Below are positions 21,613 through 33,725 of a stretch of 64,000 nt of DNA, piece after piece. The position numbers and the translations under genes are program-made. How positions within the stretch are numbered: the first letter of the stretch is position 1; the number at the start of each line of letters is the position of its first letter. The notes under the pieces are model-generated. The model saw nothing but the letters and a program-made list of their open reading frames with translations. It was not told where the DNA came from and did not search any database. This DNA comes from Phallusia mammillata (lineage: Eukaryota > Chordata > Ascidiacea > Phlebobranchia > Ascidiidae). The DNA lies in NCBI GenBank assembly GCA_003260075.1, contig QLIY01000103.1:89230-153229 (forward strand), in the 5' to 3' direction.

Positions 21613-24600
21613 TTACCCCGTGAGAGGTTGCGGGTAGTCGGCGAAAGTTGTTTGGAGAAAAAAGGCAAGAGTTCCGAGACAAAAGGCCGCGCAGTACAGC
21701 CACAAGAGGGAGTAGTCGAGCACCCGAGCTACGTAGGCCCAATCGTCCTGTGACTGTTAAAAGTACAAGTGTTACAAGTGCAGCAGTAGTAAAACTCTTT
21801 GACTTGTCCTTGTTAAAGTCTGTATACATGGTCATCAAGTTACCCCAAATGGCCAGTTTGTGCGCGCCACGTTTAAACAGTGAAGGATAGTGTGCACAAT
21901 TTTCCCCTTTGCACCAAAACCAATGTCTCCTCTAATTTTAAATGTGTTTGGGCTCAATTTCCCGAGATACGCTGTGTCCACACACCAGTTATCGCGGGGA
22001 TTTTATTGATAGCATGGATAGTGCGGAGGTGCTCAATTGTGCCCAACGTAATTTGAGGTAAAATTGCTTAAACATGCAAAAACACATCCTAACGGAATCC
22101 AGACAGTTATGAGCGGCACCGAACCCAAAGTCCGTCCCTAACTCGTTTTTAAAAAAGCAAACCCAAAAGATTGTGAAATTGCGGCACAATAGATGCTAAG
22201 TGTCAAGTCTGGTCCGAATCAAGCCTGTCTAATTTAAACCCGACCCGAGAAGCCGGCCCTATACTTACAAACCCAGTCAAAAGCCTTAAGCCCTGAAGTA
22301 TTCAGTGAGTTATCACACTTAAACGCAACCTACTGAAGAATTCTGGTCTTCGGCCTTTTTATGTTGCGCGATGTAGTTGATGGCTTCCACTGCAGGTTTC
22401 AAGGCATCAGGTACAGTTTGTACAGATGGCGGAAGAAGCAATGTCTCGTCGTCAGTCTTGTTGTTGGACAAATTCACTTCGCTGAAGCCGAAAGCGTTTC
22501 TAGTGTGACGCGGACGAAACCCGTAGCGCTCCGCCTGTAGGTTCCGTAAAAGTGTCAGTTTTGTAATTCAAATTCCATGTACTAAAGGCATTGCATTAAA
22601 TAATTTTCTATTAACAAGTGAAAATATTTTTTCTGTTGTATTACAGTAGGTCATAACATTGACATTTATATTGATTGTTGCATTAAATCAGTGGTTTCGA
22701 ACGGGATGAAATTCCTCCCAAAAGCGAATTTTAAAACTTGAGGGGAGGAATTTACTTCTATTTTACACGTCGTTTATAATTAGACACTAACATCTACTTT
22801 GTAGTTTATTGAGAAGAATTAAAATGTTTTGAATTGAGGGAAGAATCACTAACTTGGTGGTCGAATAAGATTTCACTTGGTGCTTTCCACGTGGTTCGGT
22901 CTCTCATCGCTTTTCTGGCAGTTACAGAACTTGCACGTCTCCGCAGCACAACTGAAAATACCCACGAGAACACATAGTGAGGGAATTTATACGTTCACGC
23001 GATAATATTGACAACTTTTGTCATGGCAATGAAATGTGACAATAATGAACTTAATTTATCACGTCACGTTCTACCTCTATTGCTCAGGCGCCGAAGGTGG
23101 TGGAATAAAGATCATATTTTTGGGCAAGGGGGGGGGGTATGGCAATGAAATGTGACAATAATGAACTTAATTTATAACGTCACGTTCTACCTCTGTTGCT
23201 CAGGCGCCGAAGGTGGTGGAATAAAGATCATATTTTTGGGCAAAAAAGGAACGTGCTGCATAAATTTATGGTTACGTATTGCCAGGGCGTTCCTGCCTTA
23301 TCTTCCACTACACGTTTTCAAATTGATTTTCTTCCCACTAAAATATGTTCTGGCACTCTGGTGTCTTGTTGATTTAACCCAGGGATATGCCGCTCCCATC
23401 TATTGGATGTAGCCATCTTTAAGACACAGACTCCCCAACCGAGTCAAACACTTAAAGTGGGCGTTTGTGTGGTGTATGTGCATAAAAAATGTCAATCACG
23501 AAGACTGTAGTAAAATGCTGTGAAACCACATACATAGGGTTTTTACTTACCACCTGCTGGTGGTTCCCCTGCGTTTTCTTCCTCCGCACCTGGCCGTTCA
23601 ACCTTGAGGAAAGGTCCAAGCCAATTCATAAATATCGTCACCACCCAATCAGACATGACGTGCGTTGTGTTGGATCGGTAGTGCACATTGCATACAATTA
23701 CACTGTAAATAGAAAAACACAATGGTTACATCAATTTGTGTGTAATGGGTTTACGCTAACGACGTTTTTTGCTTGGTAAGACAAGACGGGCTAATTTCAA
23801 ATACAGAATTCACCTAAACTACGGCTACCACAGTACTATATATGACCAGACTTTAAACGCAATCTATACAATTAGAGCCTGGCTTCAACATTAAATGCGC
23901 ATTTTGCAAAAGTTTTTGGCTTGAATTGCTTGGTCTGATCAGAAGATTGTGTATTTTTGAGTAGCCTGCAACAGACCATTCGTTTTGTATTCTTACCTGG
24001 TTATAACGCTGAGAATAACGAGAGTCATGCAAAAGAGGAGATAACCGGCAATAAGAGGAACCGCTAACGAGGTTTCTGGCATCCGTTGAGCTATCAGAAA
24101 GAGGAACACGGTCTCACCGAGAAGAATAGAGATCGAGAGGGTCATCTTTTCGCCTGTGTAGATCAAAGGGAATTTTACTGATTAGGTAAAATCATCACAG
24201 TACGCCAGGCCTATTCAAGGGGTAATACCGATCAAACCGGTCTACCAAGCGTTAATAAATATATGTGCTGCTAGAAATCCCAGAAAAATGTTATGAAATG
24301 CTATGAAAAATGACGAAAAAAATTTCTATAGAAGTGTTATGCTAGAAAAGTCTGGCCTGCGGTGGGAATGTGGGAACCCACGACAGGAGCCTATTCGGGG
24401 CTGACTCTCTGTCAACTTGGCCACGCAGGCATTAGAGTAAGGGTAGCTGCTTTGTCAACAAAATGCGTTTATAACCGACAGAAAGCATGGTTGCTATGCA
24501 TTGATAGTGACATTAGCAATTGTTTTTAAACGACCGTAATCAGTAATTACAGCGAAAAGATAAACACTGAGTTATGGAACCAAAACTATGCATTTTAGGA

Positions 24601-27600
24601 GATCATGGCCATTTTGGCCCACCCTGGCTGCCTAAAGATAGCTGCGTTTAACCATTACAGCGATACAATTGTAGGTTAGCCTGATTTATGAAATCCATAA
24701 AAGCTTACAAGAAATGGAAGGGAGATAGAAGACGAAACACGACAAGGAAGACATTAAGATGCAAGGAAGGATCAGGTTCATCACATAGAACTGGGGACGA
24801 CGTCTTATAATGAAGTAGAAAGTGACATCTTGGTAAAATTCGTCATCATCTGCTGTGTTCACTCGCACTGGCTTCTGAATCAAATCCCATTCGCCGTTTG
24901 GCTGAAACGCTGGGAAAATAAGGAAGTATAGGGAGAAACCTGGCGGGTAGTTTACCGGGACGCATATAACTAATTCACAAAAATATGTCACACTAAAAAA
25001 GTCGTCCAAAGCCTGGTCACCAGCTGCATTGATGGACCTTATAGGTAGAAACAGCTTAGGTTATACAGCAGTGGTTCTCAAAGTATGGGTCGCGACCCAA
25101 ACATGGGTCGGGGGGGGGGGTCTGGTCACAAGCTGCATTGATGGACCTTATAGGTAGAAACAGCTTAGCTTATACAGCTTACTTTCAAACCAGTTGTCTA
25201 CAAACTAACAGACAAAAACTGAAGATTTGGTGTAATAAAAGGGGTGATTATAAATTTTATCTATACCTTCGGGATCTACGTATACTTCATCACCGTATGC
25301 AAGACCCATTTCCATTTGGGAGCGATCATAAGTGGCTGATCTGAACACCATTGTGCAGTTTTGCCAGTCGAAAGGAAACAAAGCTACCTGATAAGGGAGA
25401 ACTGTTTCAGACGAACTTTTTTACACAAGTACAAATGCTATAGTTTATTAAATCTGACCTCTATCGTACACGTGCTTCGGTACAAAGCTGGGGGAAGCCA
25501 TTCCATTTTTCCGTCATAGTAAATTAAAACGTTCGTCATGAGCGAAACGTCAAAAGAATCGTCTTTGCTAAAAAACAAACAAATAAAGTTTAATTTATTT
25601 TTCCAAGTAGACGGAATTTACCACAATTCAGAAGTGAGAAAATCCGATTTAGCAACCTTGCAAAGCTTGATTAGTGCCGACGAATTAAGCGTAAAAATGT
25701 TTCTGCAGTGTTTTAAACTAGTGATGCATCAATTCTCAGTTTGCCCAACCATTTCGACAGGAAAAAACGGTTGTGCACCCAAACGTTTTGACGCAGGTTT
25801 GGTATATATAAGTAATAGTAAGCAGGCATGAAACTGGGTGCTAAACCCAAAATTGCAAGCCCAAAACCCAGGTTCAAATAAGGTCCGAAAGATTAATTTA
25901 CTAAAGTGGCATTACGAAGCAAATGTGGCTTATAGCAGTGGTTCCCAACCAGTTTGTAGTTTTGTAATCTCCAGGGGGGAATTTGTGTCACAATATTAAT
26001 CTCTTACTGGTTGTCTGTCTATATGTTATTGCTGCGTTTTCTATATATGAGATCAGAAGTTCTAGTAACATCGATTTAAGGCAGCAATGCTAGGGGGGAA
26101 ATAATTTTGAATATCGACTAAAAGGGTGCACAGGACAAAAACGGTTGGGAACCACTGGCTTATAGTGTGTAGTCAGGCCCTAATCAAATCTGATTTATTC
26201 AAACTGAAGGTCAAACTCGAGCTACCCACAAGTTCAATAACTCTGGATACATCTCGCATTTAAACGGTAGGTGCTCATTAAATGATGTTTAGGCCATCGG
26301 GTAAAAACATACGGAGTACTCCACTATTTGTGGGTAGCACCTGTTTTGAAGTATGGGGGGGGGGGTTCCCAACCACGGGGGAATTCCCCACTAGGGGGGA
26401 ATTTTGTAATTTCTATTTGTGTCACAATATTAAACTCTTACTGGTTGTCTGTGCTATATGTTATTGCTGCATTTGCCATATATAAGATGAGAAAAAGAAA
26501 GTTCTAGTAAAATCGATTTAAGGCAGCAATGCAGGGGGGGAAATAATTTTGAATATCGACTGAAAGGGTGCACAGGAAAAAAAGGTTGGGAACCACTAGT
26601 GTGTAGTCAGGCCCTAATCAAATCTGATTTATTCAAACTGAAGGTCAAACTTGACCAGACCCTACCCACAAGTTAAACAACTCTGGATACATCTCACATT
26701 TAAGCGGTAGGAGCTCACATTTAAATGATGTTTAGGCCATCGCCCCTTTAGGCGTGGTTCAAAACACACGGAGTACTGCACTGTGGGTAGCACCTGTTTT
26801 GAAGTATGATTCTGGGCGTCCACACGGCTGAGGGTGGTACGCGACATATCGTGATGCCATCATATTCACTCGGCGTCCAATAGAACCTTTCGTCTCTCCA
26901 CTCGTGCGTCATATACACTGACGTAGTAAGCTCCTGGGATTTTTCCTTCTGCAAGTTTTAAAATGACTTTACGTACACGACCCAAACAGCTTTGAAACAA
27001 AAGTAGTTTGCGCTTACAATTATCAAAATGGAAACTACCACCTTTTGTGCATAATGTGTTTCAACGTATGCAAGATATCTTGTTTTTGATTAAACTACTT
27101 AACTATATATCCACGTCAATAAGTATGCCTAGTGATGCAATATAGTCAGAGCGTTGTTAAATTTCGTTCTTTAGATTTGCCTTGTCTTTTTTTCACAAAA
27201 AAGTGTCGGGCCATGCGAAACATATACAACTGTAGGGCAGCTAGTACATATTCGAGACATTAATTGCTTTATGACTAAACTTATCCCTATGGAGATTATC
27301 TATCAGTTAGTTTTGCAGGCAGCAGTTGGGGGAAAGCGTTTCGAGTCATGCCAAACACCTGCCTATATCTGATGGATTGCAAGCCACGTTTAATTAAAAC
27401 CTGAATGATTGCATTGCTACTGGCTAAAGCAGCCTTTGTCAGCAGGACGTTAGTTGGGGTTTTTGTTGTCCCTAAGGACGGACTGCCTGTAAACCAATTC
27501 GTGGTATATGTAAACCCAGACGCTTAGTTTTGTAGTGTTTGGAAAAGTCATACAAATTAGGCCTGGATAAAAAATTAACACTGATAAAAAATGAATGCTG

Positions 27601-30600
27601 TTGGGAAACCCTATTAACAATTGTCAACTTAAAAACAAAACTTACTCATTTTTATGAGTCTATCTAAACGTTTATGAGATTGACATAATTTAAAGCTACA
27701 AGGTAGTTGACAAACATGTTACTTTCATATGAAACAATATTTTTTTAAAACTGTGTGGGTTATATGGCAGTCAAGAATTCTGCAAAAGCAAAGTACAAAG
27801 AGTTTTAAAAACACACAATCATCAACTTTAATGTACTTACCACGCTAATAATCTGTGACAAAGTCATTCCCAATTTCACGAGCGTTTTGTTTTTATATTC
27901 GGGATTTTGGGGTCGCATCTGCAACAGTACAGACAAGGTTAAACTAAAATCATAATTACAATAGGTAGAGCTACTAACACCATACGTTTCAGGTGATCCA
28001 AAAGTGCCTAATTTTCGATAAGTGGCGTAAAGAGCTGAATTATTTATTTAGCGGCTTAAGAGGGGTTGGCTTAGGACGCAAACGTTTGAAAATTTTACAT
28101 TAGTAACTCATTTTTTGGCTTAGTTTTATTGAATTCTAAATGCTTATACCTTACCCCGACCCTAATAGCCCTAACCGTTAGCATGGGGGGGGGGTGACCA
28201 GACCCTACCCACAAGTTAAACAACTCTGGATACATCTCACATTTAAGCGGTAGGAGCTCACATTTAAATGATGTTTAGGCCATCGCCCCTTTAGGCGTGG
28301 TTCAAAACACACGGAGTACTGCACTGTTGGTAGCACCTGTTTTGAAGTATGATTCTGGGCGTCCACACGGCTGAGGGTGGTACGCGACATATCGTGATGC
28401 CATCATATTCACTCGGCGTCCAATAGAACCTTTCGTCTCTCCACTCGTGCGTCATATACACTGACGTAGTAAGCTCCTGGGATTTTTCCTTCTGCAAGTT
28501 TTGAAAATGACTTTATGCAAACGAGCCAAACAACTTAGGAACAAAAGTAGTTTAAGCTTACAATAATCAAAATGGAAACTACCAACTTGTTTGCAAAAAG
28601 TAAATACATTTTGATACAGTTGTATGAACAATCGCTGTTCTGATTAAAGTCTTTTAACTTATGCAAGACATCTTGTTTTTGATCAAACTACTTAACTACT
28701 TACCCACGCCAATTAGTATGCCTAATTATGCAATATAGTCGTTGTTTGGATTTGCCTTGTTTTTTTTTTCACAAAAAAGGTTTCGGGCCGAGCGAAACAA
28801 TTATTTGAAAATACCACTGTAGGGCAACTAGTATATAATCGAGACATTAATTGCTTTATGACTAAACTAATCCCTAGAGAGTGACTACTAATTAGTTTTG
28901 CAAGCTAGGGTAGTTAGGGGAAATTTTCGTTTCGAGTCAAGCCAAACACGTGACTATATGTGGTGTATTGCAGCCACGTTTAATTGAAACTTCAATCATT
29001 GTTACTACTAAAACTGTAAAACAGCTCTTTTTTACAGCTATTGTTACTGCTAAAGCAGCTCTTATCAACTTGACGTATAGGGTTTTTGTTGTCTCTAAGG
29101 AACCAATTGTAGATAATAAAAAAAATATAAATAATAAAATATAAATAAAAAAAATAAATAAAAAAAAAGTAGAAAAAAGGAACAAAAGGAACAAAAAAAA
29201 AGCCTGTGAACCAATTGTAGGTTTATGTAAATCCAAACACAATAGCTTAGTCGTTAATTTAAGGTTACTTTTTAATGCGTTTGAAAACAACAACAACATA
29301 CAATTGACAAATTAGGCCTGGATAAAAATTAACGCTGTGGTATCACTTGGACAACTTTTACGCTTAAAAACAACACTTTTTTAAATAAAAAAACAACACT
29401 TTTGAGTCCAAAAGTTTATGGGATTGGACTAACTAATTAAAGCTATAAGGTAGAAAACCAACAAATGACTTTTATACGTAACACTATGGGTCACATGACA
29501 GTCAAGACTATCGCCCATAAGAAGCAAAATACAAAAGATTTTCAGAAACACACAATCATCAACTTTAATGTACTTACCACGCTAATGATCTGTGACAAAG
29601 TCATTCCCAATTTCACCAGCGTTTTGTTCTTATATTCGGGATTTTGGGGTCGCATCTGTAACAGTACAGACAAGGGTTAAACTAAAATCATAATTACAAT
29701 ATATTACCCAATGGAAAAAATAGCTCCTTGATTTAAGTAAAAAAAATAATGTAACACTGGTCGGATGAGTAAAACGGTATATTTGAACATTTGCTGTAGT
29801 TTGGGAATCAAGTTACAGATCAGGAAGCAGCTTTTGATTTCCCGTCAAATGATTCAAAATTTACTTCTTGATATTAAATATAAATATACTTTTCATTATA
29901 ATTTGTGGAAATATAATGCCTGTTTTGCGTTTGTTTTAATGTAGTGCCTAAAACCCCAACGTACATGTTAAAAATTGCCTGATTTCTGATTACTGTTTAA
30001 ATTAGCCCATTGAAAATACTTTTGCACACAAAAATAATGGCTTGCGAAGTTATTATTATTTTGACGTAACAAGCAAATAGTCTCGCGTCGTTTAAAAAAT
30101 TGCCCACCCCTGTTGCAGACACACACAAAAAGTGGGCTACAACGAAATCAAGCATGGCGTAAAACTATCAATATCCTAATACAGTTATGCGCGCCCTCAT
30201 AATAGGAACTGCTAAGCGAATAAAACTGTCAACACATGGCGGTTTTGGCATATTTAATAGTTGTGTGAAGGTGTGAAAAGGTACAAGTCATACAGTATCA
30301 CGAAAGTGTGTTTATTAAGCTGTGTAACTACGCGAATATACCCACCCTTAAGGAAAGGCCAGTTTACTTACCTGGGAGTTGTAACCTTTGAGCAGCTTGT
30401 CTGTTAACTTTGACTCAAGAGAGTTAAATTTCGCCCCATCAGCTCTCAAACCACAGTGCGCAAAACACGCCAAAGAAAACCACAAAAACGTGAATTCTAC
30501 AATAAGGGGAAAAGGTTTGAAACAGCTGACTAAATAATAACTTGTACAAGTGAAATTTTCAATCACGAATTTGGGTACATACACACCTATATATGACAAC

Positions 30601-30961
30601 TTAACTTATTTAAAATGGATACATTGAAATCTATGAAGACATTTCAAACGAAGCTAATAGTGTAATAAACGTTACCACAACACTGAACTTTTAAATAAGC
30701 AATTCATTTTCAGAATTTCGCAAGGATTGTTCAACAAATTTGTTCCCTTCAGAATATTTTTCCTGATTTGTAATGGAAAACGTTACATCTTCATTCACAC
30801 ATATACTAAACAATACACGAATTCGGAAACTAATAAACCTATATAATCGAAAACTAATAAACCTAATGCACACATTTGTAGATAAATCTTCATATAAGAA
30901 CAATAATGAAAAGTCCAGCCAGCCAGCCAGCAAAATTCATAGATTATTTCTTACCTCGCAT
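21613..30961 (-). CDS. Nicotinic acetylcholine receptor non-alpha subunit with Glu in the M2 pore helix
   Basis: Twelve exons in order: 30955-30961, 30372-30496, 27841-27918 (second copy 29578-29655), 26794-26948 (second copy 28337-28491), 25459-25567, 25267-25387, 24709-24909, 23997-24153, 23551-23702, 22854-22951, 22334-22534 and 21613-21753. Phases close to 514 aa. The first exon codes only ATGCGAG, so the signal peptide ([14 protein letters not shown]...) is split. Landmarks are [13 protein letters not shown] and FPFDWQNC (Cys-loop C155/C169), [23 protein letters not shown] (M1), [20 protein letters not shown] (M2), [15 protein letters not shown] after M3, and [19 protein letters not shown] (M4). 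There is no vicinal Cys pair, hence a non-alpha subunit. M2 carries Glu at 11' besides the usual -1' Glu. Exons 3 and 4 occur twice because two allelic contigs overlap. Exon lengths 155, 109, 121, 201 and 157 equal those of the convergent paralog. Confidence 0.92.
23022..23244. other. False duplication around a filled gap (10 G, 23128-23137)
   Basis: About 105 bases starting near GGCAATGAAATGTGACAATA are repeated after the G run. It falls in intron 9 of the minus-strand nAChR gene and spares its exons. Confidence 0.8.
24355..24430 (-). pseudogene. Degenerate tRNA-like sequence (possibly tRNA-Phe-derived)
   Basis: On the minus strand the 76 bases begin GCCTGCG and end CGCAGGC, a perfect 7-bp acceptor stem. 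A box A-like TGGCCAAGTTGAC follows. A seven-base loop with GAA in the anticodon position sits between AGCC and GGCT, and the T loop is degenerate (GGTTCCCACA). It lies in an intron of the minus-strand nAChR gene and shares its 3' end with 14849-14874, so a tRNA-derived repeat is likelier than a working tRNA. Confidence 0.4.
25013..25180. other. False duplication around a filled gap (11 G, 25110-25120), one copy with a partial hAT insert
   Basis: TGGTCACxAGCTGCATTGAT starts both copies. Only the first copy continues with CAGTGGTTCTCAAAGTATGG, a hAT-like 5' end, before the gap. The second continues with unique intron sequence. Confidence 0.7.
25930..26800. other. False duplication around a filled gap (11 G, 26355-26365)
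   Basis: The MITE and the following intron are present twice (25930-26354 and 26366-26800). The first copy ends in a fragment of exon 4 of the nAChR gene. Differences include small indels, as between two haplotypes. Confidence 0.75.
25936..26157. mobile_element. hAT-type MITE, 222 bp, perfect 8-bp TSD
   Basis: The ends are CAGTGGTTCCCAACC and GGTTGGGAACCACTG, with GCTTATAG duplicated at 25928-25935 and 26158-26165. A second, 5'-truncated copy at 26366-26600 is its allelic counterpart beyond the G run at 26355-26365. Confidence 0.9.
26641..29700. other. Allelic ~1.5-kb duplication carrying nAChR exons 3 and 4 (gap of 10 G at 28185-28194)
   Basis: The segment around 26641-27960 matches 28199-29700 in order and orientation, including exon 4 (155 bases) and exon 3 (78 bases). 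Exon copies are nearly identical while introns differ by substitutions and indels. The second segment starts right after the G run, consistent with a second haplotype contig. Confidence 0.8.
28005..28184. mobile_element. Truncated copy of the long-TIR MITE found at 47.5 kb
   Basis: The arm CTAATTTTCGATAAGTGGCG and the internal AATAGCCCTAACCGTTAGCA match the 47.5-kb element in reverse orientation. It stops at the contig end. The allelic copy of this intron near 29.7 kb lacks the insertion. Confidence 0.6.
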
Positions 30962-33200
30962 TTTGGCAAAACGTTGCCCCTTCTTGAATAGCACAGAGAT
31001 CACGAATATTTAAAAATGCGCGTAGTGCCAAATACTCATGCCCTTATTGCCTCAAAAGTGTCCACAAAGAACTGAATTCAATTATGTTGCAAGCTGTGTC
31101 TTCGACTCTAACTGACTTCGTTCGCCAAACTGGAACTCACAGCAGACCTGTGACGTCACAAACAGCTGCGTCCTGCCAAATGTAATAAAGTTTAATTTTC
31201 CAACAGGGTCTTTTACGTCTGTCGACAACTGCGAGAATAAAGTGTTGTTTGATAAACACGTTTAGCGCAATAATCCTAGTGCGGTTTATGCGGTTGTTAT
31301 AAGCTGTTAATTTTAAATGTTAGATTAAAAACGTTTTTTTGTTGTTGTCATGTTTGCCTGTGATTTCTGTGGTTGAATTTATGAGAAAAAATGTTTTGTG
31401 ATTTAATCAAAACGCGGTGTTAAATTTGCGAGTATACCTAACCAAATTACTGTAACATTATCCAATTTTCAATTATGAAAATAAAGCTATAAAATTTTTA
31501 TTTATTTAAGGTTATTTTTACTGAACTAATTAGGGTTTTTATCAATATTTTTTTAAACTAATTTAGGTTTATTTTTACTGTAAATCACAGCAGTCTTATC
31601 AAGTTGCGAGCAATTCGTGTTGAGGGCGTCTACTCAAGGTAACAAGTAACGCTTTCAACGGATTATACAAGCTGTCGAATTTGACATGGTAGAGTTTGGC
31701 CAAAGTCTTTATCAATGATCGATGGCCCTAATTGGTTTTAACAGGGACCTGTAACCGCAAGCTAAGATGAGCCAATCGGCCTTCGCATTAGGGTCTGCTG
31801 GCAGGTAATATACAATAACCGCTCAGGCAAAGTCACAAACGAGCATATGCAAGATAAATTGCTGCCTTGCGTCGAATCTACCTAGATTTTGGCCGATTAC
31901 GCTTTCTTCAAGTTTGGTGTTGGCGCCACTCTGTCTGTCGGCGGGCTTTCAAGCAATCATTGACAAACACCTCAGCGCGTAGCACAATCCCTAAGTTGTA
32001 TTGCACCAGGTTGTGCCCTTCAGTGCTTGAGAAATAGCTTGGATGTGGTATACCGCCTATACCGTAAAAAATGCAAAACGGATTTGTAAATACCAGACAA
32101 CTTTTTTACAGTAATTAGGTTACAATAATGAGACCGCGGTGTACAAAACATTCTCCTAACTCGAGTCCTCTAATGAAAACCAATTTAAAGTTTTTATGGG
32201 CACAGCAACCTTACAAAACATATTCAACTTTTTGTTTGTTAACTCTCTATATGTTTTCATGATATAATATATATTTTTATTGTGGTCTATGATTGGCAAT
32301 GCTTAGAGTCTTAGACAAAGGCCTTAGAAGGTTATTATTATACGTCTTAAGTTATGTAAACATATTTCCATGTAGCACCGATATCCAATAAAATAATAAT
32401 AATAATTTCTTTGTGACCGTTTAACTATTAAATGGCAGCGTCTCCTTTTTATTTCCCTTTTCTCTGTGTTTAACAAATTGTATTAAATATCCAGATTATA
32501 TATTATTCGTGATGGTGATTATTTGCCTCATACAACACCTGACACAAAACAATGAATAATGCTACACCTGTGATGAGCGCACACAAAATTGGGCCGAAAA
32601 ATTATCACACCTGCATTTAGTTTGTGCCCTTGCCGCAGCTCATGGCCCCAAGCGCCTTTTTGATTGTCGTTTAAGATAGCTGAGATTTAAATGTGATAAT
32701 TGATGTCTTCAGAAAGCGGCGTTGTTTGTTTTGGGGTTGGTTTGAATGCCAATACCTGTGAAAGTCAAATGCCAAACATGGGTCTTTGTCGAAAGATAAT
32801 TTTAATCCCTATCATTTTTGCATTGACAACAAAAAGCAAGTATCCCTGCGTTTCTCCTCAATGTTGCTTAAAAGCGTAATAAATAAATATTCGTTAAAAT
32901 TCGAGAAAGAGGGATTTATTGGTGATATACGAAAAGCAGGAAAGTGAAACAAAACAGCCAAGAAAATGATATAGGTGTGTGTTGTATGAAGATTCAATTT
33001 GTGCAGTTTGTTTTTGGCAAACAACGCCAAAATGAATGGGTAAAGTATAAAAAAGCTTTCACAATTGTGACACGAAAAACAGTTTTGGCCGAAATTCGGA
33101 GAAAAACGAACGAAACGAGCACAATATGTTGTGCATAGTGAAACTTGAAAAAAACACATCTTAAAAACGTAAAAAAATACATTTCTCTGTTACACTGTCG
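30962..33200. other. Intergenic region upstream of the minus-strand nAChR gene
   Basis: It should contain that gene's promoter. A CRE palindrome (TGACGTCA) lies near 31152, about 190 bases upstream of its start codon. No further gene or repeat is evident. Confidence 0.4.
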
Positions 33201-33725
33201 TCAGGAGTCAGTTCGTAATTTATCTTTTGACAAAAAAGTTGAATCAAGAGGCGCGGTTGTTATAGCAACCTTGCTGTTGCTAAGGTTCATTGAACAAGGA
33301 TATGAGTCATATTTTTGTCCTCCCGACTCCTCCGGGTGTCCGAGTACGGATCGGAGCAGACGGATGTAGGCGATTGCGTTTTCAATCAAGTCTAGAGCCT
33401 CTACATCCTCTTCGCACTGCTCCTCCGTGTCCGGGTGCTCCTGGGAGGTAGATGAGGGAAGAAAGCACCGAGGAACGACGTGTTTTAGCTGCTGGAGGAC
33501 TTCTTGAAGCTGAGCTGGGTCCTCCTCATCCTGGGAAGACGGGTTGTGGCTCTTTTCTTTCCGGATGTTGGAGAATGATGAAGCACTTGATGTTCCGAGT
33601 GTCTTTGATATGAGGTTTTCTACGGCTTGCAATGAATCGTTGGAAGACTGTGGAATCGATTTACAGAAGAAAAAACTGCCTCGCACCACAGCGGTAGGAG
33701 CAGCGCTATTAAAATTTCTGTCCAT
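33201..33725 (-). CDS. HLH protein without basic region, Id-like
   Basis: The coding exon starts with ATG at 33725, three bases inside an exon whose acceptor is ATTGCAG. The uninterrupted frame gives 174 aa. Residues about 75-140 form helix-loop-helix: LQEVLQQLKHVVPRC, a long acidic loop (about 25 residues, rich in Glu and Asp), then VEALDLIENAIAYIRLLRSV. The stretch before helix 1 is acidic, not basic, so DNA binding is unlikely. Id proteins of this type sequester E-proteins in the nucleus. The loop is far longer than in vertebrate Id proteins, and the N terminus is Ser-rich and not recognised. It is one of three HLH genes within 31 kb. A 5'UTR exon is implied; TATTTATA near 34290 could be its promoter. 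Confidence 0.7.
   Translation of the reverse strand: MDRNFNSAAPTAVVRGSFFFCKSIPQSSNDSLQAVENLISKTLGTSSASSFSNIRKEKSHNPSSQDEEDPAQLQEVLQQLKHVVPRCFLPSSTSQEHPDTEEQCEEDVEALDLIENAIAYIRLLRSVLGHPEESGGQKYDSYPCSMNLSNSKVAITTAPLDSTFLSKDKLRTDS

Noticed and set aside
24910-25009. Start codon upstream of the M1 exon of the minus-strand nAChR gene
   Set aside because: That stretch is intron; the acceptor at 24909 joins in phase to exon 6 and restores the receptor sequence.
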